64,000 bases of DNA, from positions 18,248,001-18,312,000 of the forward strand of contig CM072343.1 of assembly GCA_036874045.1 (NCBI GenBank). The letters run 5' to 3'. Position numbers and translations under genes: made by a program. A model generated the notes under the pieces. It saw only the letters and a list, made by a program, of their open reading frames with translations. It was not told where the DNA came from and made no database searches. The DNA comes from Cymodocea nodosa (Eukaryota > Streptophyta > Magnoliopsida > Alismatales > Cymodoceaceae). Position 1 is the first letter of the stretch. Every line of letters begins with the position of its first letter. Below, piece by piece: positions 34,701-45,975 of the stretch.

Positions 34701-35238
34701 TATATACAAACAATATTTTCATGATTACTACAAGCAGTGAAGCATAACATACCAAAATGTTTGTGCTGTTTGTAAAAATAAGAATCACATGGCTCACAAC
34801 TTATATCCAACCTGAAAGGCAGTGATAACAACTGTCTTCATCCCGCTTTAAGTAGTACATATTAGCATGTAGTGGGCAAGCTGTTGATCTCCCTTTAGCA
34901 GCTGATTTCCCATTTTCTGGTTATAAAAATCTAAGTATTAGTCAGCTTTGTAGTAGTGAATGTGGAATATTGTGCGACATATAGTTTACTACTGAACCTT
35001 TGAAGCTATCATGGCCATCATCTGACTGCTTTCCTTTAAAGATTTGTTTTAATTTGCAGGCTATCCTGATGGAGAGCGTACTCAGCAAAGCACCACCAAC
35101 AAGAAGGACCCAATTAGGTCTTTCTCCTTGAATACGCTTCAGACTCTGACCTCTCCTAGTGATGTAATTTGTCTTTTGTTTCATCTTGAGAAGGAGCAAG
35201 TTGTTGAGGAAGTAACACTAGATAAATTAAGATGAATC
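31741..35238 (-). CDS. Plant-specific coiled-coil protein with N-terminal membrane segment, unknown function
   Basis: Coding exons are 35184-34998, 34916-34812 and 32489-31741 (346 aa), with the second transcript exon starting at 35238. Residues 25-42 (WVLLVGGALLSTLSIRIA) form one hydrophobic segment. A Cys-rich stretch (CPLHANMYYLKRDEDSCYHC) follows. Then come a Pro/Ser-rich region with WASSPERLELPPKPFQHSNS and a long heptad coiled coil (KREVIQKLRQQLKRRDEMII to REIQRLRKAIADH). A second coiled coil, REVRELKEVIEGKEFLLQSY, ends in VPSIL. I recognise this as a conserved but uncharacterised plant family, and no function is assigned. GT-AG junctions keep frame (AAAG|GTTCAG; CCAG|AAAATG; AATAG|GAATG). 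The ATG at 35184 is chosen because homologs begin just before the ERPNWVL motif. Intron 3 (2.3 kb) carries retroelement pieces. Confidence 0.85.
33275..33432 (+). mobile_element. Short Copia/TRIM-like LTR and degenerate primer-binding site
   Basis: TGTTGGAATATATTAATGTA opens a 145 bp stretch that ends TTTCTACA at 33419. TAGTATTAGAGA follows, a degenerate form of the TGGTATCAGAG-type initiator-Met tRNA primer site of plant LTR elements. The body includes a TATATAGAGACCC promoter-like step. No second LTR was found, so it is a solo or truncated element inside the last intron of the coiled-coil gene. Confidence 0.65.
34478..34570 (-). mobile_element. Copia gag zinc-knuckle remnant
   Basis: On the minus strand the frame reads CQHCGKYGHQSDHCWEK, a C-x2-C-x4-H-x4-C zinc knuckle typical of Copia gag, and stops soon after. 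It is in the opposite orientation to the LTR at 33275. The two may therefore come from separate insertions in the same intron. Confidence 0.65.
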
Positions 35239-35797
35239 CTGCAAGAAGAAAAATGATGTGTGTGATGGAAATTGAATATGCACCTTCTTCAGGTGAACAA
35301 AGAAAATAAGCAAGCAACATTTTTGATAAAATTCAGCTATAATCTAATAACATGAAAGGAATTACTTATATAGCATAAAGGCTAGTTTGTTACCCCTGAA
35401 CTTAAAAAATTACAAAATTAAAGTTAATAAATATTAGAAAAACCGAATTTGAATAATATATTCTTTCTAAAAGAGAAAGTACTAAACAACAACACCAACG
35501 GGAAATTGAAGCTTAGATAGGTAGTTCAGAGGTAATAAAATCATCACATAGAAAGAAAATATAACTAGAAGCCCACATTCTAAGAACAAAACTTCCCATC
35601 CCATTTCAGGGAAGATAGCATTATTTTGGAAGGATAGCATTAGTAGTAGTAGTTACATGGACTCAATGATAGATACATGGAAATAGAAATCCAGCAACAG
35701 CAAAAGAGGCAGGCAGCAGAAGCCAAACCCTAACAGCGACCACACCATTTGAGAAACTAATGTATAGATCTAGAAACGAGAAGTGAAATGGTAATAC

Positions 35798-36150
35798 CTT
35801 CCTTAATCATCCGATGCCAGGGTCTGGATTACGTTCCGGAACCCGCAGAGAAGGAGAGGGAGCAGGCATCGGGAGTAGAAGTGGGAGAAGGAGGAGCAGG
35901 AGGAGAACGGCAAAGCAAATAAAAAAAAGGAAAAAGATACACAAGTGAAAGAAAGAGGAAGATGAGGAGGAGAGGAGAAGATGGATCGAAATCAAATGAA
36001 ACAGAAGGCAATCTTCTTCCCTACACTTGACCTCACCCTCTGTGTCCCACGCTCTTTCTGTTCTTTCTCCTTTCTCTCTCTTCCTCTTCCTCTCCCTACT
36101 CCCTCCCGCCCTCTTATTCTACTCTCTCTGGTTGGAGAAATGGCAAATGC
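35798..36150 (-). other. Probable 5' leader exon of the coiled-coil gene, with uORF
   Basis: A good donor AAGGAAG|GTATTACC (exon end 35798) pairs with the acceptor TTCTTGCAG|GATTC (exon start 35238). The exon is rich in CTTCTC pyrimidine runs as is common in plant leaders. Its 5' limit is a guess. An ATG at 35810 opens a 31-codon frame across the junction that stops after the main ATG at 35184. Confidence 0.5.
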
Positions 36151-37092
36151 AGAAAAAAAAAAAGAAAAGAAAAGGTAAATCACGCACACAGAGAGAAAGA
36201 GAGTGTGTGAAAGTATGATTGGATTGGTTGTGCGCTGATCTGGTGGATGCCGTTAAACGCCACGTGGACGGCAGTGTTAGGATTTCGGACTGTGTGTGAC
36301 CACAATCTCCGGAACCGCACGGTCCACGAGGAGATAGACCCGAGGAGCCTGACTTTTTTTACAATTGGTTAAAGAATGCAGTTATTAAGATTTAAATTTT
36401 GATATAAATAGAAAAGCTCGACTGATCGAGGATTGATTAGTCAAGAAAGAAAAAGTTTACGAGCAGACCCCGCTGCATGCGTGTTGAGGAAAAACGTGTT
36501 ATCATGCAAGACGAATGAAGAAAGTTAACATATTTAAACCCATATTCTATCGTCACTTAACGTGACAACCATATAAGAACTTTTTTGACTACCATATAAG
36601 TCTCCAAACTAAGTTGTTGGCGTACTAATTTTATAAGTTTGACATTGCAGGCATTGTTATTTATTTATTTATTTTTGCAAAGATACGGGCGTATACATTG
36701 TTGAGAAAATAATCTATTACGTTGCGTGAATGGATCACGATTCAGCCAACAAACTGACAGGACTTAGGAGCATTTTGGTCGTTCGGTTATTTTGTTGGTA
36801 TACGTGTCAGGATGATGAGTGCGATTGGGAAGTGTGGTGATGGTGCGACCACGAAATGGACGAAGAAGTGATGGTTGCCGTGAAAGAACAGAGTCCAAAA
36901 TGAAAAGAGAAACGGAAACGAAGTGCCTGAGCTAAATATGATCGATTGTGCGGTAACAGAAGATCCTTGTGACCCGCCTTACCCTTTCCGCTCAGCTCTC
37001 AGCCCTAGATCGTTCGATCGGAACAGGCCTCCTTTGCCCTTTCGTCCTCTGCACTTGCCTACTCACTGTTTTAACTTCAGAATTCGTCAACA
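36151..37092. other. Shared upstream region of the coiled-coil (-) and DCC (+) genes
   Basis: Divergent promoter region with no coding sequence recognised. The right 150 bp, GC-richer, probably contain the leader of the DCC gene. Confidence 0.5.
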
Positions 37093-38186
37093 ATGGCCTT
37101 CCAAACCCTAACGGCCACGGCTGCGCCGCCCACGATGATGATCAGCATGAGTGTGGGTAGGAAGACGAGGTCGCTGCGAAAGAGTGCGCTCCTGCAGCAA
37201 AGCGTAAGCAGCAGCACCTCCGAGATGGAAGACGCCACTTCCGAGCTGTTCCGGCACGACTCTCGCCCAATCATGCTCTTCGACGGTACCCGCCCGCGGA
37301 CTCTTGTCCTTCTATTTCTTTAGGATTCATTCACTTACTTGTTCATCTTAATATGATTAACATTTTTCTTTAAAATCTTACCCTTACGAATGTAAAAAGA
37401 GAGAATTTTATGAAGCTTGTGATGAAAACCAGAGAAGTTTATGTATGTCAGTCGAAATGGGCACAGACATCGTATTTTTAGCACATTTTCTGGCCATATG
37501 AAACATATTTTCGTTCGTTTTGAAAGTGAACAAAACTTGACCTTTTCGTCCAGGTGTTTGCAATTTGTGCAACGGAGGAGTGCGCTTCGTTAGGAGCAAC
37601 GACCGCAACAGGTCTGTCCGACACCACTACCACCGCAGCAGAAAATTAAATTAAATCGAATGAAATCATCATATATAAATAAACGAATGATAAGTACAGA
37701 TGATAGATGACGTACATGGGCTGCAGGATGTTAAGATTCGAGGCGCTCCAGAGCGACGTAGGCAGGAACCTCCTCCGCAGGTCCGGTAGATCTCCCGACG
37801 ACATCTCCAGCGTAGTACTCGTCGAAAAGGATAGGTAGCACTGGTTTTTTTTCAACGATGATAGTGTTTTTGCCTTTGGTTTATAGACATGCAGCAGTAC
37901 AGTTCTTCTTCTTAATCATAGAAATTTCATCTTCTTTCTTCAGGTCCTACGTTAAGTCAGAAGCCGTCATGAAGATAATGGACAATCTGGATCTGCCATT
38001 CCCTCAGCTTGCTTTCTTCCTCAACCTCGTCCCACTGTAAGCGCCCACCACCATCACCTGCTTTTCTTAATCGATTCCTTTTCTACCTACGTCCTCTTCT
38101 GCAGCTTCATCAGGGACTTCGCTTACGAAATCGTCGCCGATAATCGCTACGCCTTCTTTGGTCGCTCTGACGCGTGCGACGTATAA
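37093..38186 (+). CDS. DCC family (DUF393) thiol-disulfide oxidoreductase-like protein
   Basis: There are five exons: 37093-37285, 37554-37611, 37727-37834, 37944-38036 and 38105-38186. They encode 177 aa. The defining D-x-x-C-x-x-C motif is at D64, C67 and C70 (LFDGVCNLCNGGVRFV), split by intron 1. Later conserved steps are LRFEALQSDVGRNLLRR, DDISSVVLVEKDRSYVKSEAVMKI, and the Tyr/Phe-rich end FAYEIVADNRYAFFGRSDAC. The first about 55 residues are Ser/Thr/Arg-rich and low in acid, fitting an organelle transit peptide. DCC proteins have a thioredoxin-like CxxC and are predicted redox proteins; the substrate is unknown. All introns are GT-AG and every junction restores frame. Confidence 0.92.
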
Positions 38187-39001
38187 TTCTGACCACTTTC
38201 CAATATCACAAGTTGTCTTCCCATCTAAATAGCATGGAATTATCTTTTTCCCAAATTGGAGACAAGTAGATATCCACAACTTCTACTCTGGAAACGTCGA
38301 TGTGCGCAAGAGAACTTCTACCTCAATCAAAAGTTCACCCGCAAATTTAGATTGTAATACTCTGATTTCCACTAGTATGCCAGTACACTCTCGGTGCACC
38401 ACTTCCACACTTATCTGACCCCGAGATAGAATCGGTATATTGATCATTATGATTATTCTTATGTTGATTATTTTCTTGTGGTTTTTTAATGTCGAGCCTT
38501 AAGTGTTTGTGTTCCCTTAGAAGATTTTAGATTCATCTAAGAATAAGAAAAATAAAATTATAACTCCAAAGACAACATAACCATTATATAACCTAAGTTG
38601 ACTGAGGTAAACTTGACTTGATGTCGTTTATCTAGATTCTAGAAATTTTTTCTAACTCTGGATTTTGTAGGTGCTCTATATTTATGCAATTTATTTTGAA
38701 ACGATAATTTGTTGTTGAACAATAATGTCTTTGTGGTATGATGGCATTTTTTACAAATGAAGCTTTTCTTTAAGGTACAAATTGACATTGATTTTATAAA
38801 CTGCACGCGTGATTTGATTTCTAAAGTGCAAGATCATTTCGTTGCCGCGAGATATAAAAAATAATGTTTTCATTGATTCGGGCATATAATTTTTTTAGAA
38901 TATTGTATACACGATGTCGAGAATGTTCGGCAAACCAGAAACCGATGAAGAAAAAAAACAAAACGACAGGATCATTGATGGTGGAAACAACAGATGGAAC
39001 G
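38187..39001. other. Intergenic region between convergent DCC and CSLD genes
   Basis: AT-rich 3' flanks of two convergent genes. No coding sequence or repeat recognised. Confidence 0.6.
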
Positions 39002-42000
39002 TCACGGGAAGGTGAAGGAGCCTCCTATCTGTCCGCCAGCACCAGAGGGCGGTCTGATGGCCACCCAAAGCAAGGAGATCGTGATCGCAATGAGACCAGA
39101 CCAGACGAAAACGATGGTAGGTGTCTTACCCCTCCTCCCCATCAGCCCTTTGGCGAAAGGGTAGAGATGCGCAAGCACCCAAAAGCTAAAGAATACCCCG
39201 CCCAAGAGCTTGCTCCATTCTGGGATGGTGCTATAGAGCGTGCGGCTCATTCCAACAGCGATGGCAATGAGGTTAACCATCATGATGGTTATCGGCGGTA
39301 TCATGAGGGAGGTCCATTTCACCAAGTGGAGTTCAGCGAACTCATCTTCCGTGTCGTCCCCTGCGGACTTGGAGGTGAGAGTGAAGGAGATGTCGATGCC
39401 GGCGACCACCTTCAGAAGCCCCTGCAAGACGGCGGCTAGGTGTGCACTCGTGCCGCCAATCAACCAAAACTGCTCATTCCTCCACCACTCTTCTAGCTCA
39501 ATCCCCGACCAGCGGATCTCCAACAGCGCCAAGGCACACAAAGTCAAGGAGATGATCAGTAGGTACGCCAAGAAGGTCACGTTGAGCGTTTGGACAATGA
39601 ACTGTCCAGAGAAGAGTGACAGCGCTGGGAGGAAGCAATAGACTATGAGGAAGATGGACGTGAATGGGTAGATTCCCACATTGAGGTAAGCAATCCTCTG
39701 TAGGACCTTCATCTTGGAGCTGGCGAGGAAGGCATTGTTGCGTGAGAAGAAAATCTCGACAGAGCCTGTTGCCCATCGAAGCACTTGGTGGAGACGATCC
39801 GTGAGGTTGATTGGGGCCGTTCCACGAAAGGCATCTCGCTTGGTGACGCAGTACACAGATTTCCACCCCCTGTTGTGCATTCTGTAGCCAGTGACCACGT
39901 CCTCTGTGACGGAGCCATAGATCCAACCCACACGATGACCCCACTCCGTCTTTTCCTCGTACCAACATGACATCACACTAATGGCCTCTGCCACTGTAGA
40001 AGCATCGAGGTGGTCCCTTGAGATCGTCAACGCACCTGGAGGCCGGCCATTCTTGACCGCTGGGTGATCGGCAAGCGGCCGCCCTTGGTACTCGGCCACC
40101 GCAATAGAATCAACGAAAAAGGTGGAGTTTCCAAACTTCTTAGGAAAGGATGTCAGGTCCATGTCCTCATCGTCTAGATCTTCCATGCGCAGCGCACGAG
40201 TCTCCTCGTTGTCGACGGGTGGTCGTTTCTTACGAGATCCTGGGAAGCAACAGCTACAGCAGGGAGGATGGTGGTCCTTGGAGCGCGGAGGATCGAAGCC
40301 GTAGATGGCCACCCTTCGGAAGAGGCAACCAGTGCCGACGTAGACTGGCCCCATGAGCCCGTCCAGGGCACGCATGTTGATGTCGAAAAAGACGGTGTTG
40401 TGGTTGGCATAGCGGTCGGAAGGGTCGATGCCTTCAAAGCGTTGGGGGAACTGCACGTAGCACACCCGGTCGCCGCCACGATCCATCATAAAGCACATCC
40501 CCTCCCTGATGGCCAACGAGTTGTAGATGTAGTGGTCGCAGTCAAGGTTGAGGATGAAGGGGCCATTGGACATAACGGCGGACACTCGGACCAGCGCATT
40601 CATGGCCCCCGCCTTCTTGTTGTGGTCATAGCCAGGACGCTTCTCTCGAGAAACATACACAAGCATTGGGAGGCGAATATCGACTTCGGTAAAATCTATG
40701 ATGTTGTCCTCGTCGTTCCTGCCGTCCAAGTGCTCGTCGCTGGGTGGTTTCAACATCACCTTCAAAACACGTCGTCACTAATGGTGAGTCGATACCAGTA
40801 ATGATTTGCATGTGTCTATATTATTATTACTTCGCACCTGTATGATTCCGGCGTGGTCTCCCTTGGAGTGGTCCGTGGAGGGAACCAACCAAGTTCCTGG
40901 CCAGTGTGTGCCATCGGCCATCCAAGTGGCCTTTGGGATCTTGACGGGTTCAATTGGCTCGTCCTTCGCAGATTCCCTTTGGAGCTTCATGGCCTTGATC
41001 TCCTCTCGGGCGTGGTAAGCGTCGGAACGGCGACGGATGGAGTCGGGGAGGCCATTGACGCGGACCTTGAACTCATCGTATTCCCGCTTCACACGTCTCC
41101 TATCTTTGACGAAGTCGGTTCGAATCTTGCCCTTGTAGGGGTCCTTCTTGAGGCTGAAGTAGCTATCTGGGTTCCTGGGCTCGATGCTGTGCTTGCGACA
41201 GAATGGGATCCACAGGTCGGCGAAGCTGGATACCTCCGCCATGGCCTCGAAGGTCAGCAAAGCGCCCCCATCGTCGGAGACGTAGCATGCTAACTTCTCC
41301 ACTGGGTACTCCGCTGCAAGGATGGAGAGGATGGTGTTGGCGGTGACCAAGGGAGGCTCTTTCTCCGGGTCGGCGGTGGAGACGAACACGTCGACCCCCG
41401 GGAGATCGGACTTGCCGGTGGGATTGTGGGGGCCCGGAGTTTCGAACTTCTCCTTCAAGATAGAGAGGTCCGTCGACCGGTTGATTGGGCAAAGCTTGGG
41501 GAGTTGATCGAGAAGCCAGGAGAAAGCGAACCAGAGCTCGCATACAACCGACAATCCCCATAACCACACCGCGTCCTCGTTTATGTGGGTGACCCTCCAG
41601 GTAAGGAAAAAAGCCAGAGTCACCATGCGCACCACGATCAGGAGCCTGCCGACGAAACATTGCCAATAAAGTTTGGTTGCCAATAAAGTACTAGTTGAGG
41701 GGATGGACGAAATTAAAAACCTGTAAGGGCTAAGAGTGCCGGCAGGAATTTTCAACTTGCGAGTGAGGGGCCGCCATGGTTTAGTCATGAGTTCGGCAGG
41801 ATGGCCAGATTCTCCGCCACCACCGCCATTGGTGGCACCGTTCTCGTCCGGCCAGATGGCATTGCCGTACCCATACGTTCCCTTGGTCTCGAAGAGCCAT
41901 CTGTTGTGGTCGAACTCCCCGGCGGTGGTGCTCTGGTTCAGCGTCGACTTCATCAACGACAGCCTCCTCTCCAACCTTTGACCTCCGCGGGATGGCACCG

Positions 42001-42586
42001 GTGGCGGCAGCGAGAGACGCCCTGCCCCTTTGACGTTGGTAATCATCAACTCGCCGAGGTCGGTGGTTTTGTACTGCTCCTTGCAGCCCGGGCACATCCC
42101 TCCCCCTGACTTGGAGGCGTCGATAAAGCAGTCCTTGCAGATTCTGAAGTCGCACTCGCAGGGTACGACGGCAGCGCCGCGTTCGTCGATCATGGCCTTG
42201 GAGTCACACCCCTGGATAGCGCAGGTGGCTGAGCCCTTCTTGCTGTGGCCGTCGTGCTCGGCGTCAGACTCGACAATCTTGTCCATGACGTGCGCCCGTG
42301 TGACGTTGTTGAAGCCGCCGGTGAAGAGGGAGCTAGACACGTACTGCTCCTCCACCTTGGAGGACACGGAGGAGTCCATGGTCATCTCCACCATGGGTTG
42401 GTTGTCCGGTGTGGGTGGGAAGTGGACGTGGTAATTGGCGAACTCCGCGCTAAGGTCTGAATCCATGGAGTCGCGGGAGTAGCCGACGAAGCGACCCGAC
42501 GGCGTTCTCCGACCGAAGTTGATGGTGGGAGGGGGCGACCCCGTCGTAGGGATGCCGCTCGCCTCCTTCCGGGAATCAGAGGCCAT
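39002..42586 (-). CDS. Cellulose synthase-like protein D
   Basis: There are three exons: 42586-41721, 41645-40838 and 40759-39002. They encode 1143 aa, typical of CSLD. The N-terminus has a RING-like Cys cluster ([32 protein letters not shown]). Two membrane helices follow [12 protein letters not shown], with the CSLD/CESA signature [15 protein letters not shown]. The processive GT2 residues are all present: D413-D414 (SDDGG), D631-C-D633 (LDCDHY), D845 (VTEDVVTGY) and Q883-VLRW. Six C-terminal helices end [11 protein letters not shown]. CSLDs make beta-1,4-glucan-type polymers at the plasma membrane or Golgi, notably in tip-growing and dividing cells. Intron 1 is only 75 nt, in frame and stop-free; I splice it because [11 protein letters not shown] matches the family exactly. 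Which CSLD paralog it is cannot be decided here. Confidence 0.96.
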
Positions 42587-44371
42587 TACGAAGACAGGTG
42601 CGCGTCCTGTCCTGCACTTTCTTAAAGCAATAATTACCTGAACTGAAAAGCATGTTACCTACAGGCAAGGTGTTTGAAGAAATGTGAATTACCTGGATGA
42701 TTGCTTTCCAAAGCTTGCTTTCGGGCGTTACCTCAGAAGGAGTTTGGCAGCATGACGCTTACGGTTTGTATTGCATGAAAGCACTTCCAGTGTGAAGACG
42801 GAGGAGGGATATATTTGCACGATTTGGGCGTTGACAACTACCAATTAGCATATTGGGCGGTGGTGGTGGTGGTGGCGGTGTTGGGGCTCGGCCGCCTCGT
42901 CGTGCTAGCCAGTACGACCAGTGATGAGGCCTGTGCACTACCACTCTCTTTTCCACAATTGGCATCCTTAGTTTAATTTTTCTCCATGACTTGGCCTCAT
43001 GTCTCTCGTTTCCATGTCTGAGCACACGCATTCCCTCTCTCGCTCTGAACATTGTTTATGTATTGACAGCAATGCCCGGCCATTGCATTGCTATTTTATA
43101 TTATTACTAATATGGTATATGTGAGGACGTGTTCTTACATCCGGAGACTACTTATTATTTACAACTAACATGCAAGTAGCTAATCGATGATTGCTCATTC
43201 ATGCGATTAATCTAAGAAGAGGCATCGTTGGTATCAGATGGACATTTAGATCAGATGATGGAGGTCCAGGTACTATGCGTTAATTATAATCTTGGCGGTC
43301 AAAGTTGACTGCATGGTTGTGGCCGATTTAAGACATTGCTCACTGTTTTGTTTGTTTGAACTTATATGGGACCTCAATTATCACATTCTAACACGAACCT
43401 TTACGAAAATACTCATCCAGCATGTGTTGAAGACGAAGGCTAACAACGGCCTGCCACCGTGACACGGTTTGGTAGGAAACAAGAGGAATGCAGGTTGAAT
43501 AGATATGATAAGAAGATGTGGTAGGATGGATGCGTCGTACACCTGCCTAGCTCGGTCGAGACCATCGCCGGTCGTCCTTGGGTTGGGAGGGGTCCTCCCC
43601 CTCCCCTTACCCATCCCCATAGGGAGGAGAGGGTGAGAAGGGTTGTGAAGGGAGGGTAGTGACCTTCCTACGCAGGGACGCACTGGAAGGGTCCCCATCA
43701 ATATTGGTTGGACCTTGCCACTCGAACGTGAGGATTGGACGAAGCATAAGTGTGGAATCAGGAGATACCAGAAATCCAGAATGTAGTAGTCGATGGAACA
43801 CTCCCAGAAGATCGTCACTGCCTTCCTCCTCTTCCTCTTCCTGGACGGCTGCTTCCATCAACCTTTGGATCTTTCCAAGTGAGCGGGGTGTGGGCGGGGG
43901 GGGAGGGTTGGTCTTCAGGTGTCGGGCTTAATTAAGTCCAAGTAACCTTAATTGATTACTTTTGGTCCATAATGATAAGTTTTTAATTAGTGCACCTAAT
44001 TAATTAAAGTGAATGTCCAAATTTAAAGACAGGAGGGGGGCCGCCGGGCCGGGAGGAAGTTGTCTTCGGTTCCATGTGCGAGTGAACGACCACAGTTAGC
44101 CTATTTAGTACACGCTAGGCTCTTGTAACGAGGGACAGATTAGCAATATCTTTGGTCTATCTAACACAGCCTTTGTGGGTAAGGTGGATGACATGAGAAG
44201 AGTGCCGATGGAGGTAAGAAGAGTGTTTGTGGGAACACGATTGGCTGTTATTGTTTCGCTACACAAGAAATTATTTAAGGGCCAACTATTTTACAACATA
44301 AACAACAAAAGACAAGGATTTTTTTGAAAAAGAAAGAAAGAAAGGAAAAACTGCCTGACACGTCGCCCCGA
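42587..44371. other. Upstream region of CSLD and 3' flank of the HSF gene
   Basis: A TATAAAATAG sequence on the minus strand at 43091-43100 is a possible but distant TATA box. A GC-rich patch at 43550-43930 holds a minus-strand frame (43607-43861) with an acidic run. It has no recognised similarity, and I do not call it a gene. Confidence 0.45.
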
Positions 44372-45975
44372 TCAAAGATCGGCAGAGAGCAGACTCATCT
44401 GCTCCGTTAGATCGGCCATGTTCAGAGACTTCTCGTGGTCCAACTCCATCCCAACGTCATCTATTTCGGCCAGGAACGACTCCACTGCCTCCACGTGGGC
44501 ACCGGGGATTGCGGCGAGGAACTCCTCCCATGCAGGAGGAGAATAGCCGGTCGTCTCAGAAAGCGGCAACGGGACATCGTCCTCGGCCAGGATGTCCTGG
44601 CCGAGTACGGGGTATTCCTTCAGTCCTTCTGGAATAGCAGCGAAGTCTACGTCCACCGTGGCGGCAACCTGATGATGACCACCAACCGCCTCGGCCATGT
44701 CGAAGAGCGGGCTGGGTAGTTCGGCGATGGGCGTGACTGCGTCGACGAAGGGCATCTCCACTTCCCGCAGGGCAGGGAACCCCGTGGCGGTAACAACGGT
44801 GCCCATGGGGACGGAGGAGGCTGTTAACATGCCGACGTTCGAAAGTGGATCAGCAGGAGGAACGACCGTCGATACGTCCGTCGAGGGTCGTCGCATGTCG
44901 ATGGGTCCCAACTTGGTAGACGAGAAGCAGGGGATCTGTGTGACGGGAGGCTGCTCCCCGAACATCACCCTGGAAGTCGGGGTGTGGGGAGCTGCAATAT
45001 CCAACGACGGTGGCTTGCACAGGACGCTAACGGGGGAGGAAGCACTGTCCGAACTGACGTCGCAATCGAGCACGGAGTCCGCTTCCAACTCGAGTATCTT
45101 CGATAGCATGGTCTTAGTCGTACCCTCCTTGACCTGGGACCGGTGTCGGATCATCTGGCCTTCGCCGGTAGTTGGAGCGTGGTAGTCTCCGTGGTCCCTG
45201 GCCGCATGGTCGTCGTCGTGTTTCTTGGGGAGCCTCCTCTTCTTGGTACCACTGGTCACGACCACCCGCCTCCTTTCGTCCTTGTTGGAGATCAGCGACA
45301 GGAACTCGTCGTTCTGCATGGCCTTGGCCAGGAAGGACACAATCTGCTGCTGGCGCTGCTCCACGATTTCGAGGCGCTGCATGTAGGCAAGGAGCTGGCG
45401 GTCGGAGGACTGCTGTTGCCGCCTCAACTTGACCAGCTCCTGCATGAGGACGTTCTTGTCCCTCCTCAATCTCTCTATCTCCTTGTCCAGACCAAACTTC
45501 CCGACCTCCACGGACGCCCTCACGGGGGAGCCCTGGGATCGCCTATGCTGCGACAACGACGACGAATTGGTGTTTACCTGGGACGATTTCCTCCTGCTGA
45601 TGCTCTTCAGAAGATGCTTCTGGCCCCGCACGAACCCCTCGTTGGCGAATTCCCATCTGTCGGGATCAACCTTCCTGAAGCCCTGTTCGATTAATTCCAC
45701 GGTTGAGGAGGAGGAGGAGGAGGAGGAGGAGGAGGAGGAGGAGTTTGAGGATGTACGTAGGTGTTGAGCTGCCGGACGAAGCTGGAGAAGTTGTTGTGCT
45801 TGAAGTAGTTCGGGAGAAGGTCCTTGGCGAACTCGGGAGGACTCCACACGACGAAGCTGCTGTTCTCCAGCCCCCAGGACACGACGGCGTTGGTGTCGGG
45901 GTTGTCGACCATATCGTAGGTCTTGGAGAGGAAGGGGGGAAGGGAAGGGCTGCCGATGTCTTTGGCGGCTTCCAT
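44372..45975 (-). CDS. Heat shock transcription factor, class A (A1-like)
   Basis: Exons are 45975-45757 and 45682-44372, giving 509 aa. The single intron splits the DNA-binding domain after VRQLNTY and before [17 protein letters not shown], the conserved HSF position. The DNA-binding domain spans about residues 11-105 ([33 protein letters not shown]). The HR-A/B oligomerisation heptads cover about 136-200 with the long linker of class A. A nuclear signal KKRRLPKK is at 220-227. Two AHA activator motifs are WEEFLAAI (458-465) and FLAEI (476-480). The Leu-rich end [15 protein letters not shown] resembles the class A export signal. It should bind heat shock elements and activate chaperone genes; A1 members are master regulators. 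The intron is 74 nt and more than half of it is a GAG/CTC repeat. Confidence 0.94.
45705..45743 (+). repeat. (GAG)13 microsatellite inside the HSF intron
   Basis: Thirteen GAG units on the plus strand (CTC on the coding strand) lie within the 74 nt intron 45756-45683. Read as retained intron from exon 1, the tract encodes poly-Pro and terminates at a stop at 45691. Confidence 0.9.

Noticed and set aside
40268..40801. Plus-strand 177-codon frame opposite CSLD exon 3
   Set aside because: Shadow frame of CSLD with low-complexity Val/Asp-rich content.
43381..43861. Minus-strand frames of 145 and 84 codons between CSLD and HSF
   Set aside because: The 84-codon frame has an acidic run and looked exon-like, but no splice partner or family match was found.
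44697..45694. Overlapping plus-strand open frames of 162 and 183 codons opposite the HSF gene
   Set aside because: They are antisense shadows of a GC-rich coding exon with clear HSF domains; no family resemblance.
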